Source: Chitinophagales bacterium (GTDB lineage: Bacteria; Bacteroidota; Bacteroidia; Chitinophagales; UBA8649). From it: 64,000 bases of DNA. The stretch lies in NCBI GenBank assembly GCA_020635995.1, contig JACJYS010000002.1:62001-126000 (forward strand), given 5' to 3'. The notes beneath the pieces are model-generated. The model did no database searches. It was not told the origin of the DNA and was given only the letters and a program-made list of their open reading frames with translations. Shown piece after piece: positions 17,648-27,381 of this stretch. The position numbers and the translations under genes were made by a program. Within the stretch, counting starts at the first letter, position 1. Every line of letters starts with the position of its first letter.

Positions 17648-18145
17648 TCAAATTGAATTCTTAGGATAATCAAACCAAAGCAAATTAGTGTTTTTAGATG
17701 AAAAATCACTCCAATTTTCTATTTCTGAACTAAAACACAAAACACCACAAGTGGGCACGTTTTCGTAAAAATAAGGAATATATTTTGATGCAAATTCATT
17801 AATACTTGGATTATGACAAAAAACAGCTAATGTGTTTACGTTGCTATTTTGACTATGAATTACACTTTCAATATCACTAACATTACAATGAAAAAGTGAA
17901 CTGTCTATTTCTATTTTATCACATTTAACGTGTAGTTTTCGGGCAAAAATAATAGCGGTGTGCAAGGCTCTAATTCCATCGCTACTTACTATTTTTTGAG
18001 GTGCAATCTGTTTTTGCTCTAAACGAGAAGCCATATCTATAGCATCTATTATCCCTCTATCTTTCAACGACCTATCTATATCTTTAACAAGATGTGCGTC
18101 TTGCCAAGATGATTTTGCATGTCTGATTAATATAAAGGTTTTCAC
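17648..18145 (-). CDS. sixA: SixA-like histidine phosphatase
   Basis: This 165-residue protein has the histidine phosphatase motif L-I-R-H-A-K-S-S-W (R8, H9) at the N-terminus and the second catalytic histidine in F-C-H-N-P-S. Length and motif match SixA, which removes phosphate from histidine in phosphotransfer proteins in E. coli. In this phylum such proteins often sit close to polyphosphate genes. It starts 24 bases after the PorP/SprF stop and precedes the queuosine-type transferase, ppk1 and ppx on one strand, so one transcript is likely. Confidence 0.88.
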   Translation of the reverse strand: MKTFILIRHAKSSWQDAHLVKDIDRSLKDRGIIDAIDMASRLEQKQIAPQKIVSSDGIRALHTAIIFARKLHVKCDKIEIDSSLFHCNVSDIESVIHSQNSNVNTLAVFCHNPSINEFASKYIPYFYENVPTCGVLCFSSEIENWSDFSSKNTNLLWFDYPKNSI

Positions 18146-18169
18146 ACCTTAAAGATAGTTATCTTTCAA

Positions 18170-19183
18170 TTAAAAATTAGGGCAATATCTTTGGCTATTC
18201 TTTCTATTTAAGCAACCTGTGTAAATGACAGCTACTTCAGGACCTCCGTTTGCCTTAGAAGCTCCCGTTAGTTTAGATACGTTTAAATCATAGCTAAAGT
18301 GTATTTGAAAACCACCTAAATCGGCTCTTGCTCCCAAAAATACGGCATCTAACACTCTATATCCCGCTCCAAAATATATTGCATTTTTATTGTTTGGCAC
18401 TTGGCTAAAGCGGTACTTAAAATAGGTAGATAAGTTGGCTTCAAATGTTGGACCTTGTTTTAAAAACATAAAACCCGGCATTATTCCAAGCTGTTTACCC
18501 ATTGGAATTAAAGCTCCTCCGTGCAATGTAAATTTCATATACATTCTTTCGGTTTTATCTCTATTTATATTAAAACTAGAAATATTAGGCTGGTTTAAAT
18601 GGTGTAAAGCTATGCCTATATAGTAATTGGTATTTTTCTTAGGTTCTATAGAATATAAAAAACCTAAGTTGGCATCACCATACATTTTAGTGCTTGCATC
18701 AAAAGATTCGGCAGCAGCTAAAACAGGTTCTCCCGTTATAGGATCAAATTCATACAAAGCTTTGCTTTGATTAAAGCTTCTATGTATAAATGCCCCTTGA
18801 ATACCTGCTGAAATAGACTGTTTTTTGTTAATAATAAAGTGGTAGGCAAAAGATAAATCTACTCTATTGGTATTATAGTTTAAATCGCCAGCTTGGTCAG
18901 AAAAGAAAGAAAGTCCTACACCTCCAAAATTAGAATATTTAGTGGGTTTTCCTACGGCAATATCTGCAAAAGCTGAAACGGTTCTATAAGTATTGCCTTC
19001 TGAAACGCCCAACCATTGTGTTCTAAAATTAGCTCCTACTCTCCAATCGCAACCATTCATGCCTGTCATGGCAGGGTTTAAAACCAAGGGCTGTGCATTG
19101 TAGTTAGTAAAATGTATATCTTGAGCGTTTAATGTAGCTACACTAAAAATAAAAACTGCTATATATAAAAGTATCTTTTTCAT
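18170..19183 (-). CDS. Type IX secretion PorP/SprF family membrane protein
   Basis: The start chosen is the ATG at 19183, giving a signal peptide (MKKILLYIAVFIFSVATLNA before Gln). An upstream ATG at 19195 overlaps the stop of the preceding gene. The mature protein has the family opening Q-D-I-H-F-T-N-Y-N-A-Q-P-L-V-L-N-P-A-M-T-G (split over about 22-42), G-A-N-F-R-T-Q-W, and beta-strand repeats of a barrel. PorP/SprF proteins sit in the outer membrane and help export or attach type B T9SS cargo. The giant type B protein is directly upstream, which matches the SprB-SprF pairing of Flavobacterium. Confidence 0.92.
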   Translation of the reverse strand: MKKILLYIAVFIFSVATLNAQDIHFTNYNAQPLVLNPAMTGMNGCDWRVGANFRTQWLGVSEGNTYRTVSAFADIAVGKPTKYSNFGGVGLSFFSDQAGDLNYNTNRVDLSFAYHFIINKKQSISAGIQGAFIHRSFNQSKALYEFDPITGEPVLAAAESFDASTKMYGDANLGFLYSIEPKKNTNYYIGIALHHLNQPNISSFNINRDKTERMYMKFTLHGGALIPMGKQLGIMPGFMFLKQGPTFEANLSTYFKYRFSQVPNNKNAIYFGAGYRVLDAVFLGARADLGGFQIHFSYDLNVSKLTGASKANGGPEVAVIYTGCLNRKNSQRYCPNF

Positions 19184-19194
19184 AGTTTCCCTCA

Positions 19195-22100
19195 TTATTT
19201 AATTAGTGTAACATTTCCACTTCCTTTAACAATATCGCCATTGGTGCATATTATTTCATAATAATATACATACACTCCGGAGTTGCACGCTTTGCCTCCT
19301 TTATTATCTCCATGCCACCCGTCATCCATATATCCACCACTCATTCCTACGTTTTCTCCGTTGTACATTATTTGTCCCCATCTATCAAATATTCGTAAGA
19401 AATTAACGGTTTGTATGCCGTATCCTGTCAGTTTAAATACATCATTTTTGCCATCATTATTTGGTGTAAAAATATTAGGAACATATACTAACTCGGGTCC
19501 ACATTCTGTTATTACTTGTATGGTTATGCTGGTATCTATTCTGCACATTAGTGAATCGTAAGCATATACTAAATGAACCGGATAGGTAGTTTCTTCTAAT
19601 GGAGTTGCCTCTATTTCAAACCCTAAAGTTCTGTTTAATGTACCGTTTACATCTTCCCATATTAAACTATCTGTATTAAAATTAAATGGCACTACGGCTG
19701 CACTTATTTCACTTACTGCTCCCGCTATAACAGGGTTTGGAACGGCATTTAACTCTATAAATGGAGTAGGTGCCACTCCCACAGTTATCACATTATCATT
19801 ATCGTCTGGACAATTGCCCAGTACACTACTTACGGTTATGGTATAATTAGTAGTAGAAGAAGGACTCAATGCAAAACTATCTGCGGTAAATATTTCAGCA
19901 CCTACGATTGGACTTATTGCTACATTTCCAATACCGCCTGTTGAAGAAAATATGATATTATCATTTAAACTTAAATATACCGTTTCATTAGGGCAAATTA
20001 AAAACTCATCTTGCAAAATTGTAAGCGTAGCTTGTTCATCTACAAGTATGGTTTGAGTTATAGAATCTACACATCCATTTTCATCTTGTACTACTACTGT
20101 GGCAGTAAGCGTATCAATACCCGTAGCTGTGTACGAAATTGGATTAGTGCTGTATGTAGAAGTATTATTTGCCGTATTTACTACCGTCCAATTATAAATA
20201 TTTACATTAGCATCGCCTAAAGTTACGTCTGCTTCCATATTTATAGGAATATCTTCGCAAGCAGGGTCTGCAACTATAGTTACACTTGGATTTGCTACAA
20301 CATCAATAAATACCGAAGTAGAATCAATACAACCATCGGCATTAGTTATTACTAAAGTAACGGTATTATCTCCATTAGGCAAATAGGTAATTGTAGATGT
20401 TTGACTTGGACTAATATTCCAATCATATACAGTTATAGGAACTGAACTTATAGAGTTAGCTCCCGACAACTGCGTACTTGAACCATTACAAACTACAGTA
20501 TCTCCAGTAATTATAGCTGTTGGTGCGGCACTCACATTAATTGTTTGCAATGAAGTATCAGAACAACCTGCTATATTTTCAATTATTAAAGCTACATTAT
20601 GTACTCCTGCATTTGTAAAAGAATAGGTTTCTACACTATCTCCTAAAACATATCCGGCACCTTCATCAAAATTCCAAGTGTATGTTATAGCTGTTGTAAC
20701 ATTTGTAGGCAATGCAATAAAATCATTTTCTTGATTTTGACAATTTGAAGTGTAATTAAAGTTTGCCACAGGCACATTATAAACATAAGCATTTTGAGAA
20801 ACACTTGACTGACACATATTTTCGTCAGTAACTGTTAGCGTTACATTATAAACTCCAGAAGTATCGTAAGTAAACTGAGTATTTGAAGGTGCTCCGCTTA
20901 TAGTTAAGGTATCTGTAACATTTTGTCCAAAATTCCAAAATGAACTGTTTATTAGAGCATCATTTCCATCTGTTGAAGAGTTAACAAGAGTATTATTGCT
21001 ACCCATACAAGCACTGTCAACAGAGAAAGAAGCTTGTGGAAGTTCATAAACTTGAACGGTAAAACAAGTGTCATCAAAATTATTTGCACAATTTTGATTA
21101 GTAGTAATGGTTAAACACACATTATATAACCCTGCATTATTATAAGTAAATGTTGGATTAGCTAAATGGCTAGTGTCTGCTACATTTTGACCAAAATTCC
21201 AAAAATAATCTACTATAGTAGCTCCACCAGCATAAGAAGATGATGAATTGAAAGTATTTGCTTGATTAAAACAAACAGAATCTGCTGTGTAAGAAGCCAT
21301 AGGTGCATCAAAAACTACAACTTGCACAATTGTGTCATCAGTACATCCATTATCATCTGTTATACTTAGTTCCACATTATAAGTACCAGCGGTAGCATAA
21401 GTATGTGTAGGATTTTGAAGTATAGAAGTATTATTAGCACCACTTGAAGGGTCATCAAATGTCCAACTCCAAGATTGAATATTCCCATCTGCTACAGATA
21501 AATCATTGAAACTATTTGAATTACCAACACATACGCTATCTGCTTCAAAATATGCTGTTACAAAATTAACACTTACACTAACCGTATCGGTATTCACACA
21601 AGTATTTGCATCTGTACCCGATACTATATAAGATGTATCAACTAATGGTTTAACCCACGGATTTGTAACATTGACATCAGAAATTTGATAATTAGGCGAC
21701 CATGTGTAGGTTAAAGCTCCTGTAGCTAATAATTGTACGCTATCGTTTTCACATATAATTTGGTCGTTTCCAGCATTTACATTAGGTAGTGGATAAACTT
21801 GAACTGTAAAACAAGTATCATCTGTATTTCCTACACAATTTTGACTTGTAATAACAGTTAAACATACATTATATAACCCAGGATTATCGTAAGTAAATGT
21901 TGGATTTGCAATATGGCTGGTATCTTCCGGGTTTTGACCAAAATTCCAAAAATAATCTATTATTGGAGCACCGCCACCATAAGAAGAATCGGCATTAAAA
22001 GTATTTGCTAAGCCTATACAAACAGAGTCTGCGGTAAAGCTTGCCATAGGAATATCAAAAACAATAGCAGGTAATGTAGTATCACTATTACAACCCGCCT

Positions 22101-25100
22101 CATCAGATATACTTAATGTAACATTATAAATTCCATTTGTCCCATAAGTATGAGTTGGGTTTTGCACATTAGATGTATTATTTATTCCACTTGAAGGTTC
22201 GTCAAAATCCCATTGCCAAGAATTAATAGTTGTATCTGAAGTTGATAAATCCGTGAAATTTGACGGAGTGCTTAAACAAACACTATCTACATAAAAATTA
22301 GCTTGAATATTATTTACTTTAACAAATATTGTATCGTTATTTTCACAACCATTAATATCAGTACCTACTACAAAATAAGCTGTGTCTATAGCAGGATAAA
22401 CTGTTGGATTTGCAGTACTTTCATTAAAAATATTGTAAAGAGGCTGCCAATCATAGGTTATTGCCCCGTTAGCTTGTAAGATAGTACTATCTCCAAAACA
22501 TATAGTAGTATCTAATCCTGCCGAAACTATAGGCAAATCAAATACTTCAATTTGAACTGAATCAATGGAAGAGCAACCAAAAGTATCTGTTACGGTTAAT
22601 GAAACCCAATATAAACCGGCAGTATTAAATTGATATGATGTGTGCTGAGTATTGGCAGTATCTGTTAAAATTGAATTGTCTCCAAAATCCCAATGCCAAG
22701 TATTTATATAAGTATTTGAGCTTACTTGAGATGAATCGTAAAAACTGATAGTTATACCTACACACCCATTTGGGGCTGAGCGGTCTAATTGAGCTGTAGG
22801 GCTTGGCGGTATGTATATCTGATGTACGATAGAATCTGTACAAGTAAAATCACTAACTACCACAAGTTTAACATCAAAAAATCCTGTATCGGTATATAGA
22901 TGACAAGGATTTTGAACAGTAGAGCTATTACCATCTCCAAAATCCCAATACCAAGAAGTAAATGCTGTATTTCCTGCTATTTCGTGATAAGACATATCTG
23001 TAAAACATACCGTTCCAGTATCGCATATTGAATAATTTTGTACATCAAAATCAACCACAAGGCTATCTACATGAACAGTGTCATTTGAAACCAAACCAGA
23101 ACATGTGCCGTCATCTATAAATACTGAAGGAATATAATCTCCTAAATTACAATATTGATATTGTAAAGTGTCAATTATTGTGTCTCCAAGCACTCCTACA
23201 GGATTGTAATTTATAGAATTACCATCGCCATATAAAAATACTACATTTGGTGAGTTAACGGTAGTAATTTCAAAACTAACTGTTTCACAATAACAAATAG
23301 AATCTCTATCTATTATATTGATATTGGCATAAGGACCACCAACGTAGATAGAGTCAACAATTATTGTATCTCTACAGCCCGAGTTTGTAGCAATAGACAT
23401 AGTAACTTGATAAGTGCCCGCTACATTATAAATAACCGTTGGACTTATTGTAGTAGATGTAACGCCATTACCGAAATTCCAAAATACAGATGAAGAATCA
23501 ATATTATTATATGAAGTATTTGTAAACGTTATAGGTGTAACATTAGAGAAACAAGTAATAGAATCTTCACTTGAGGTAGCTTGAAGTACAGGATCAAAAA
23601 CGTGAACATTTACCGTGGTATCATCGGTGCAACCTACGGAATCTGTTACTTCTAAATAAACTCCATATATTCCTTCTGTATTGTAGGTAACATTCGGTGG
23701 TGTCTGAGTATTATCAGAAGTAGGTGTTGCACCAACTCCAAATTGCCAATCATAAGTTAAATTAGCTCCTGTAGAATTATTAGTTATGGAAACTTGCTGA
23801 TTATTACAAATAAAAGTATCTGATAATTCAAAATTAGCTTGTGGATTATATACATTAATAGTATCATAAGCTGTAGCAGAACAACCAAAACTATCCGTTG
23901 CAGTGAGCGTTATAATATAAGTACCTGGTAAAGTATATGTGTAGTTAGGGTTTTGAACGTTGGAGGTATCTGATAGCGTGTATGGATCTCCAAAATCCCA
24001 GTGCCAACGAGCGACATAGCTTAATGGTGCTGAAGAAGTATCGGTAAAACTAACAGATTGAGGCAAACATACTGAATTTGAAGAAGGTATAAATCCTATA
24101 ATTACTCCGTGAACTTGGATATAATCCTGTTTAACAACAGTATCTGCACAGCCTCTATTATCTGTATTTAACATGGTTATTGTATGACTTCCGATATTAA
24201 ATCCTTGAGATGGAACATTACCTGATTCCCAAATACTATTGTATCCACCTCCTGAAAATTGATAAGTTCCTACATAATTCCATCTTGCTGTACTACCAAT
24301 AAAAGGTGAAACATTTCTAAAATAAGTATTAAAAGGGCTACAACCTACATTTATTCCACTCACTGTAATAAATTCTGCCATAGGAGGATAAACACTAATT
24401 GTATTTGTACTTTGATGCTCACAACCCGTAGTAAAATTATATGTATATTGAGTTACTGTATATGTTCTAATAGTATCATCAGGTGGATATACCCATTGTG
24501 GATTTCTTAAACTTGACGTATCGTTTGTTGTAGTTGGATCTCCAAAAGTATAAAAAACAGAATCAGCACCTGTTGAAGCATCTGTAAAATTAAAAGTATT
24601 CCAATTACTGCATCCAGCAAATGCTGAAGTAAAGGAAGAAACAGGCTCATTTACCGTAATAGCATCAACAGCAAAGGCAGTATCTGAATGGCAACCGTTA
24701 TTTATCGCTACCATTGTTAAAGTAAATGTTCCAGATTCTTGATTGTATGTATAACAAGCACTTTCGTCATCTGCCGTCCACACGGGAGGAGAAGGATCTC
24801 CAAAATCCCAAAAAATAGTATCAGCTCCTGTTCCCGTATAAGTTAAACATACATCTTGCTCTTCAAAACAAACCGAACTTGGCGTATATGTAAAAGTATT
24901 AGTTGGTTGAGTACCCGCACAGATAAAATTAGTTTCCGTAACACTGGCTGTACAACCGCTAGTAGTTGTAACCTGTAATTGCACATCAAAACAAGCTTCC
25001 GTATTATAAGTTGGGCTTGGTGTAGCCGATGTAGAAGAACCGATATCGCTACCTGATAATGTCCATGTTTGACTGGCTATTGTTTGACTTGGAGTAACGG

Positions 25101-26520
25101 TGTAACTCAAATTAGGAGTATGAGGAATACATCCACCTCCATCATCTGCTGTAATATCAATTGTTAAAGGATTAACTTGTACTGCATTACTATATGTATT
25201 AGTAACAGGACACTGTCCATTATTTGTACTTGTCATAGTAATATTATAATTCCCAAAAGAATTATAAGTAACATTTATTGGTCCATTTCCTATGTATGTG
25301 CTTGGTGTTCCTCCTGGGAAACTCCACGTTGTAGAAGTTGCATTTGTTGCCGTACTTGTATAAGTTGTAGTAAAAGGCGTTTGACAGCCGTTTGCACTTG
25401 AAACAGTATAACTATTCACAGGTCTTGGCAGTACTGTTATAAAATTAGGTATAGTAATACTTCCCGTACAACCACCACTATAAGCTACATCTAAAGTTAC
25501 ATCCCACGTGCCAGCAGTATTAAACGTTACAGAAGGATTTTGGTTATTGGAAGTCCCATGTCCTTCAAAAGTCCATGTCCAAGATGTGGGACTACCAGAA
25601 GACAAATCGGAAAAACTAACACTTTGACCCACACAAACTGTAGAATCTGAACTTGAAAAATTGGCATTTTGATTTCCTATTACTACAGAAGCTATTTCTG
25701 TTATAGTATCACTACACCCATTAGGATTAGTTACTATCAATTGAACATCATAACTACCTGCTGTATTAAAAGTATGTGTTAAATTTTGTGTAGTTGCACC
25801 GCTTACTTCTCCCGGGATATTCCATTCATAAGTGCTCCCTGCCACAGTATTTGTAGAAGTATTGGTAAATGTAACGGTTAAAGGTGCATTACAAGCTGAT
25901 GAATTATTTTGTGTAAAATTAGCGACAGGTGCTGAAGTAACACTAACAACATCACTATAAGTTTGAGATGTAGAACAACCACAAGAATTTTCTACAACTA
26001 CTACAAAATTTGTGTAAGTTCCAGAGTTTGTAAAAGTATGACAGAAATCTTCAACATTATTATATACCGTTCCATCTCTAACATCTACAAATGAAGATGC
26101 CACCGTACCACAACCTGCTGTGAAAGTTCCATCAAAACAAACTTCTAATGGCGGACAACCTGAATGATTTCCTATGTTCATATTTATAGTAGGACGTTCA
26201 AAAACTTCAATATAATTAGTTTGCGTTTCAGTATCACAATTAGGTCCATTGCATACAGTAAGTGTTACGCTATAAAAACCCGGAATAGATAACGTTGTTG
26301 TAAAAGGATTTGAACTTGAAGTTTGCGTTGTAAATCCGGCAGGACCAGTCAACGTCCAAGCATAAGAACTAAAAGGACCACCTGTGCTGGTACTTGTTAA
26401 TGACAGTAGCATGGGATTTGGGCAACCCGAAGTTTGGTTTGCCGTAAAAGATGCCGTTTGAGCATTTACACCAACAAAAAATAAAAAGCAAGCTAATAGA
26501 AAAAGTAATCGTTTCAACAT
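19195..26520 (-). CDS. Giant PKD-repeat surface protein with T9SS type B sorting domain
   Basis: This 2441-residue protein starts with a signal peptide (cleavage after VNA before Gln-Thr). It has about 23 PKD or PKD-like beta-sandwich domains, recognised by repeated W-x-F-G-D/N/Q cores followed by N-P-x-x-x-Y and V-x-L-x-V-x-x-x-x-G-C. Cys pairs recur at domain ends. The last 95 residues are the gliding-motility C-terminal domain (T9SS type B): Y-V-P-N-I-F-T-P-N-N-D-G-x-N-D-V-F, then R-I-F-D-R-W-G and a G-V-Y-V-Y-Y strand. It is probably a long, Ca-binding surface fibre or adhesin like SprB. The paired PorP/SprF gene follows within 12 bases. Confidence 0.92.
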   Translation of the reverse strand: MLKRLLFLLACFLFFVGVNAQTASFTANQTSGCPNPMLLSLTSTSTGGPFSSYAWTLTGPAGFTTQTSSSNPFTTTLSIPGFYSVTLTVCNGPNCDTETQTNYIEVFERPTINMNIGNHSGCPPLEVCFDGTFTAGCGTVASSFVDVRDGTVYNNVEDFCHTFTNSGTYTNFVVVVENSCGCSTSQTYSDVVSVTSAPVANFTQNNSSACNAPLTVTFTNTSTNTVAGSTYEWNIPGEVSGATTQNLTHTFNTAGSYDVQLIVTNPNGCSDTITEIASVVIGNQNANFSSSDSTVCVGQSVSFSDLSSGSPTSWTWTFEGHGTSNNQNPSVTFNTAGTWDVTLDVAYSGGCTGSITIPNFITVLPRPVNSYTVSSANGCQTPFTTTYTSTATNATSTTWSFPGGTPSTYIGNGPINVTYNSFGNYNITMTSTNNGQCPVTNTYSNAVQVNPLTIDITADDGGGCIPHTPNLSYTVTPSQTIASQTWTLSGSDIGSSTSATPSPTYNTEACFDVQLQVTTTSGCTASVTETNFICAGTQPTNTFTYTPSSVCFEEQDVCLTYTGTGADTIFWDFGDPSPPVWTADDESACYTYNQESGTFTLTMVAINNGCHSDTAFAVDAITVNEPVSSFTSAFAGCSNWNTFNFTDASTGADSVFYTFGDPTTTNDTSSLRNPQWVYPPDDTIRTYTVTQYTYNFTTGCEHQSTNTISVYPPMAEFITVSGINVGCSPFNTYFRNVSPFIGSTARWNYVGTYQFSGGGYNSIWESGNVPSQGFNIGSHTITMLNTDNRGCADTVVKQDYIQVHGVIIGFIPSSNSVCLPQSVSFTDTSSAPLSYVARWHWDFGDPYTLSDTSNVQNPNYTYTLPGTYIITLTATDSFGCSATAYDTINVYNPQANFELSDTFICNNQQVSITNNSTGANLTYDWQFGVGATPTSDNTQTPPNVTYNTEGIYGVYLEVTDSVGCTDDTTVNVHVFDPVLQATSSEDSITCFSNVTPITFTNTSYNNIDSSSVFWNFGNGVTSTTISPTVIYNVAGTYQVTMSIATNSGCRDTIIVDSIYVGGPYANINIIDRDSICYCETVSFEITTVNSPNVVFLYGDGNSINYNPVGVLGDTIIDTLQYQYCNLGDYIPSVFIDDGTCSGLVSNDTVHVDSLVVDFDVQNYSICDTGTVCFTDMSYHEIAGNTAFTSWYWDFGDGNSSTVQNPCHLYTDTGFFDVKLVVVSDFTCTDSIVHQIYIPPSPTAQLDRSAPNGCVGITISFYDSSQVSSNTYINTWHWDFGDNSILTDTANTQHTSYQFNTAGLYWVSLTVTDTFGCSSIDSVQIEVFDLPIVSAGLDTTICFGDSTILQANGAITYDWQPLYNIFNESTANPTVYPAIDTAYFVVGTDINGCENNDTIFVKVNNIQANFYVDSVCLSTPSNFTDLSTSDTTINSWQWDFDEPSSGINNTSNVQNPTHTYGTNGIYNVTLSISDEAGCNSDTTLPAIVFDIPMASFTADSVCIGLANTFNADSSYGGGAPIIDYFWNFGQNPEDTSHIANPTFTYDNPGLYNVCLTVITSQNCVGNTDDTCFTVQVYPLPNVNAGNDQIICENDSVQLLATGALTYTWSPNYQISDVNVTNPWVKPLVDTSYIVSGTDANTCVNTDTVSVSVNFVTAYFEADSVCVGNSNSFNDLSVADGNIQSWSWTFDDPSSGANNTSILQNPTHTYATAGTYNVELSITDDNGCTDDTIVQVVVFDAPMASYTADSVCFNQANTFNSSSSYAGGATIVDYFWNFGQNVADTSHLANPTFTYNNAGLYNVCLTITTNQNCANNFDDTCFTVQVYELPQASFSVDSACMGSNNTLVNSSTDGNDALINSSFWNFGQNVTDTLTISGAPSNTQFTYDTSGVYNVTLTVTDENMCQSSVSQNAYVYNVPVANFNYTSNCQNQENDFIALPTNVTTAITYTWNFDEGAGYVLGDSVETYSFTNAGVHNVALIIENIAGCSDTSLQTINVSAAPTAIITGDTVVCNGSSTQLSGANSISSVPITVYDWNISPSQTSTITYLPNGDNTVTLVITNADGCIDSTSVFIDVVANPSVTIVADPACEDIPINMEADVTLGDANVNIYNWTVVNTANNTSTYSTNPISYTATGIDTLTATVVVQDENGCVDSITQTILVDEQATLTILQDEFLICPNETVYLSLNDNIIFSSTGGIGNVAISPIVGAEIFTADSFALSPSSTTNYTITVSSVLGNCPDDNDNVITVGVAPTPFIELNAVPNPVIAGAVSEISAAVVPFNFNTDSLIWEDVNGTLNRTLGFEIEATPLEETTYPVHLVYAYDSLMCRIDTSITIQVITECGPELVYVPNIFTPNNDGKNDVFKLTGYGIQTVNFLRIFDRWGQIMYNGENVGMSGGYMDDGWHGDNKGGKACNSGVYVYYYEIICTNGDIVKGSGNVTLIK
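21050..22530 (-). repeat. Tandem duplication of a three-domain unit inside the PKD gene
   Basis: Two consecutive units of about 740 bases (roughly 21790-22530 and 21050-21790) align along their length. Each encodes the same order: a PKD domain with WDF/TFD-P-S-S-G, a PKD domain with Y-F-W-N-F-G-Q-N and a D-D-T-C-F-T-V-Q-V-Y end, and (between them) a non-PKD module with T-Y-x-W-x-P. By eye the DNA is about three-quarters identical in the best stretches, pointing to a fairly recent duplication. Confidence 0.7.
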
Positions 26521-26540
26521 AAATCAAATATTCAAAGTAT

Positions 26541-26572
26541 CAAATATACACTACCTAAGTATTTTTACGTAA
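26541..26572 (-). promoter_or_regulatory. Promoter of the PKD-PorP-sixA-ppk1-ppx run
   Basis: On the minus strand: TATATTTG (26548-26541) with a weaker TTA at 21 bases' spacing (26572-26570). It is the only good match upstream of the giant gene. Confidence 0.5.
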
Positions 26573-26595
26573 CTAATTTAACTAAAGTTCTGTTA

Positions 26596-26629
26596 TTTAA
26601 CTAAAAAATAAACTTAAATTCTAATTTTG
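26596..26629 (+). promoter_or_regulatory. Promoter of the NlpC/P60-sirtuin-NUDIX genes
   Basis: TTT (26596-26598), spacer of 23 bases, TAATTTTG (26622-26629). The ATG at 26635 follows 5 bases later, so the message is probably leaderless. Confidence 0.55.
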
Positions 26630-26634
26630 CACGC

Positions 26635-27381
26635 ATGTTTGGTATATGTAATGTGGCTCTTTCTCCTCTAAGAAAAGAAAACTCAGATACTTCGGAAATG
26701 ATATCTCAATTATTGTTTGGCGAAACCTTTGAAATAATTGAAGTTAATAACAATTGGAGTTTTGTGAAATGTACACACGACAACTATCAAGGGTGGATGG
26801 ACACCAAACAGTATGAAAGAATAGAAAAACTACCTCAAAAATACCAATTAAGTTTTAACAAAGCTCATGCTTGCCAGCTAAATCACAGTCAAACTACCCT
26901 TGTTTTAGGAAGCAGGCTACCTAATTTTGACGGGTTAAATTTCAAAATAAATAAAGATAAATATATTTTTAACGGCAATGCTATTGACCCTCCTCAAAAC
27001 TCTACAAACAACCTAAAAAAAGTATGTCTAAAATACTTAAATGCTCCGTATTTATGGGGCGGTAGAAGCCCTTTTGGCATAGATTGTTCCGGACTTACTC
27101 AAATGGTTTATAGCTTTTTTAATATAGAATTGCCCAGAGATGCTTATATGCAAGCAGAATTAGGCGAAGCACTCAATTTTGTATCCGAAGCTAAAGAAGG
27201 CGACTTAGCTTTTTTTGGTAAAGAAGAAAAGATAACTCATGTAGGTATTATCCTTGAAAATCAAGAGATAATACACGCCAGCGGAAAAGTTAGAATTGAC
27301 AAAATTGACCACATAGGAATTTATAATAAAGACGAAAAAAAATACACGCATTTCTTAAAAACTATAAAAAGAATAGTTTGA
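26635..27381 (+). CDS. NlpC/P60 (C40) peptidase with SH3-like domain
   Basis: This 248-residue protein has an SH3-like N-terminus (about 1-60, with E-M-I-S-Q-L-L-F-G-E and W-x-x-V-K) and an NlpC/P60 domain with catalytic Cys151 in G-I-D-C-S-G-L, His202 in T-H-V-G-I and His214 in I-I-H-A-S-G. Such enzymes cut the peptide stem of peptidoglycan, often between D-Glu and diaminopimelate. There is no signal peptide, so it may act on recycled fragments in the cytosol. It overlaps the TTG start of the sirtuin gene by 4 bases. Confidence 0.9.
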   Translation: MFGICNVALSPLRKENSDTSEMISQLLFGETFEIIEVNNNWSFVKCTHDNYQGWMDTKQYERIEKLPQKYQLSFNKAHACQLNHSQTTLVLGSRLPNFDGLNFKINKDKYIFNGNAIDPPQNSTNNLKKVCLKYLNAPYLWGGRSPFGIDCSGLTQMVYSFFNIELPRDAYMQAELGEALNFVSEAKEGDLAFFGKEEKITHVGIILENQEIIHASGKVRIDKIDHIGIYNKDEKKYTHFLKTIKRIV

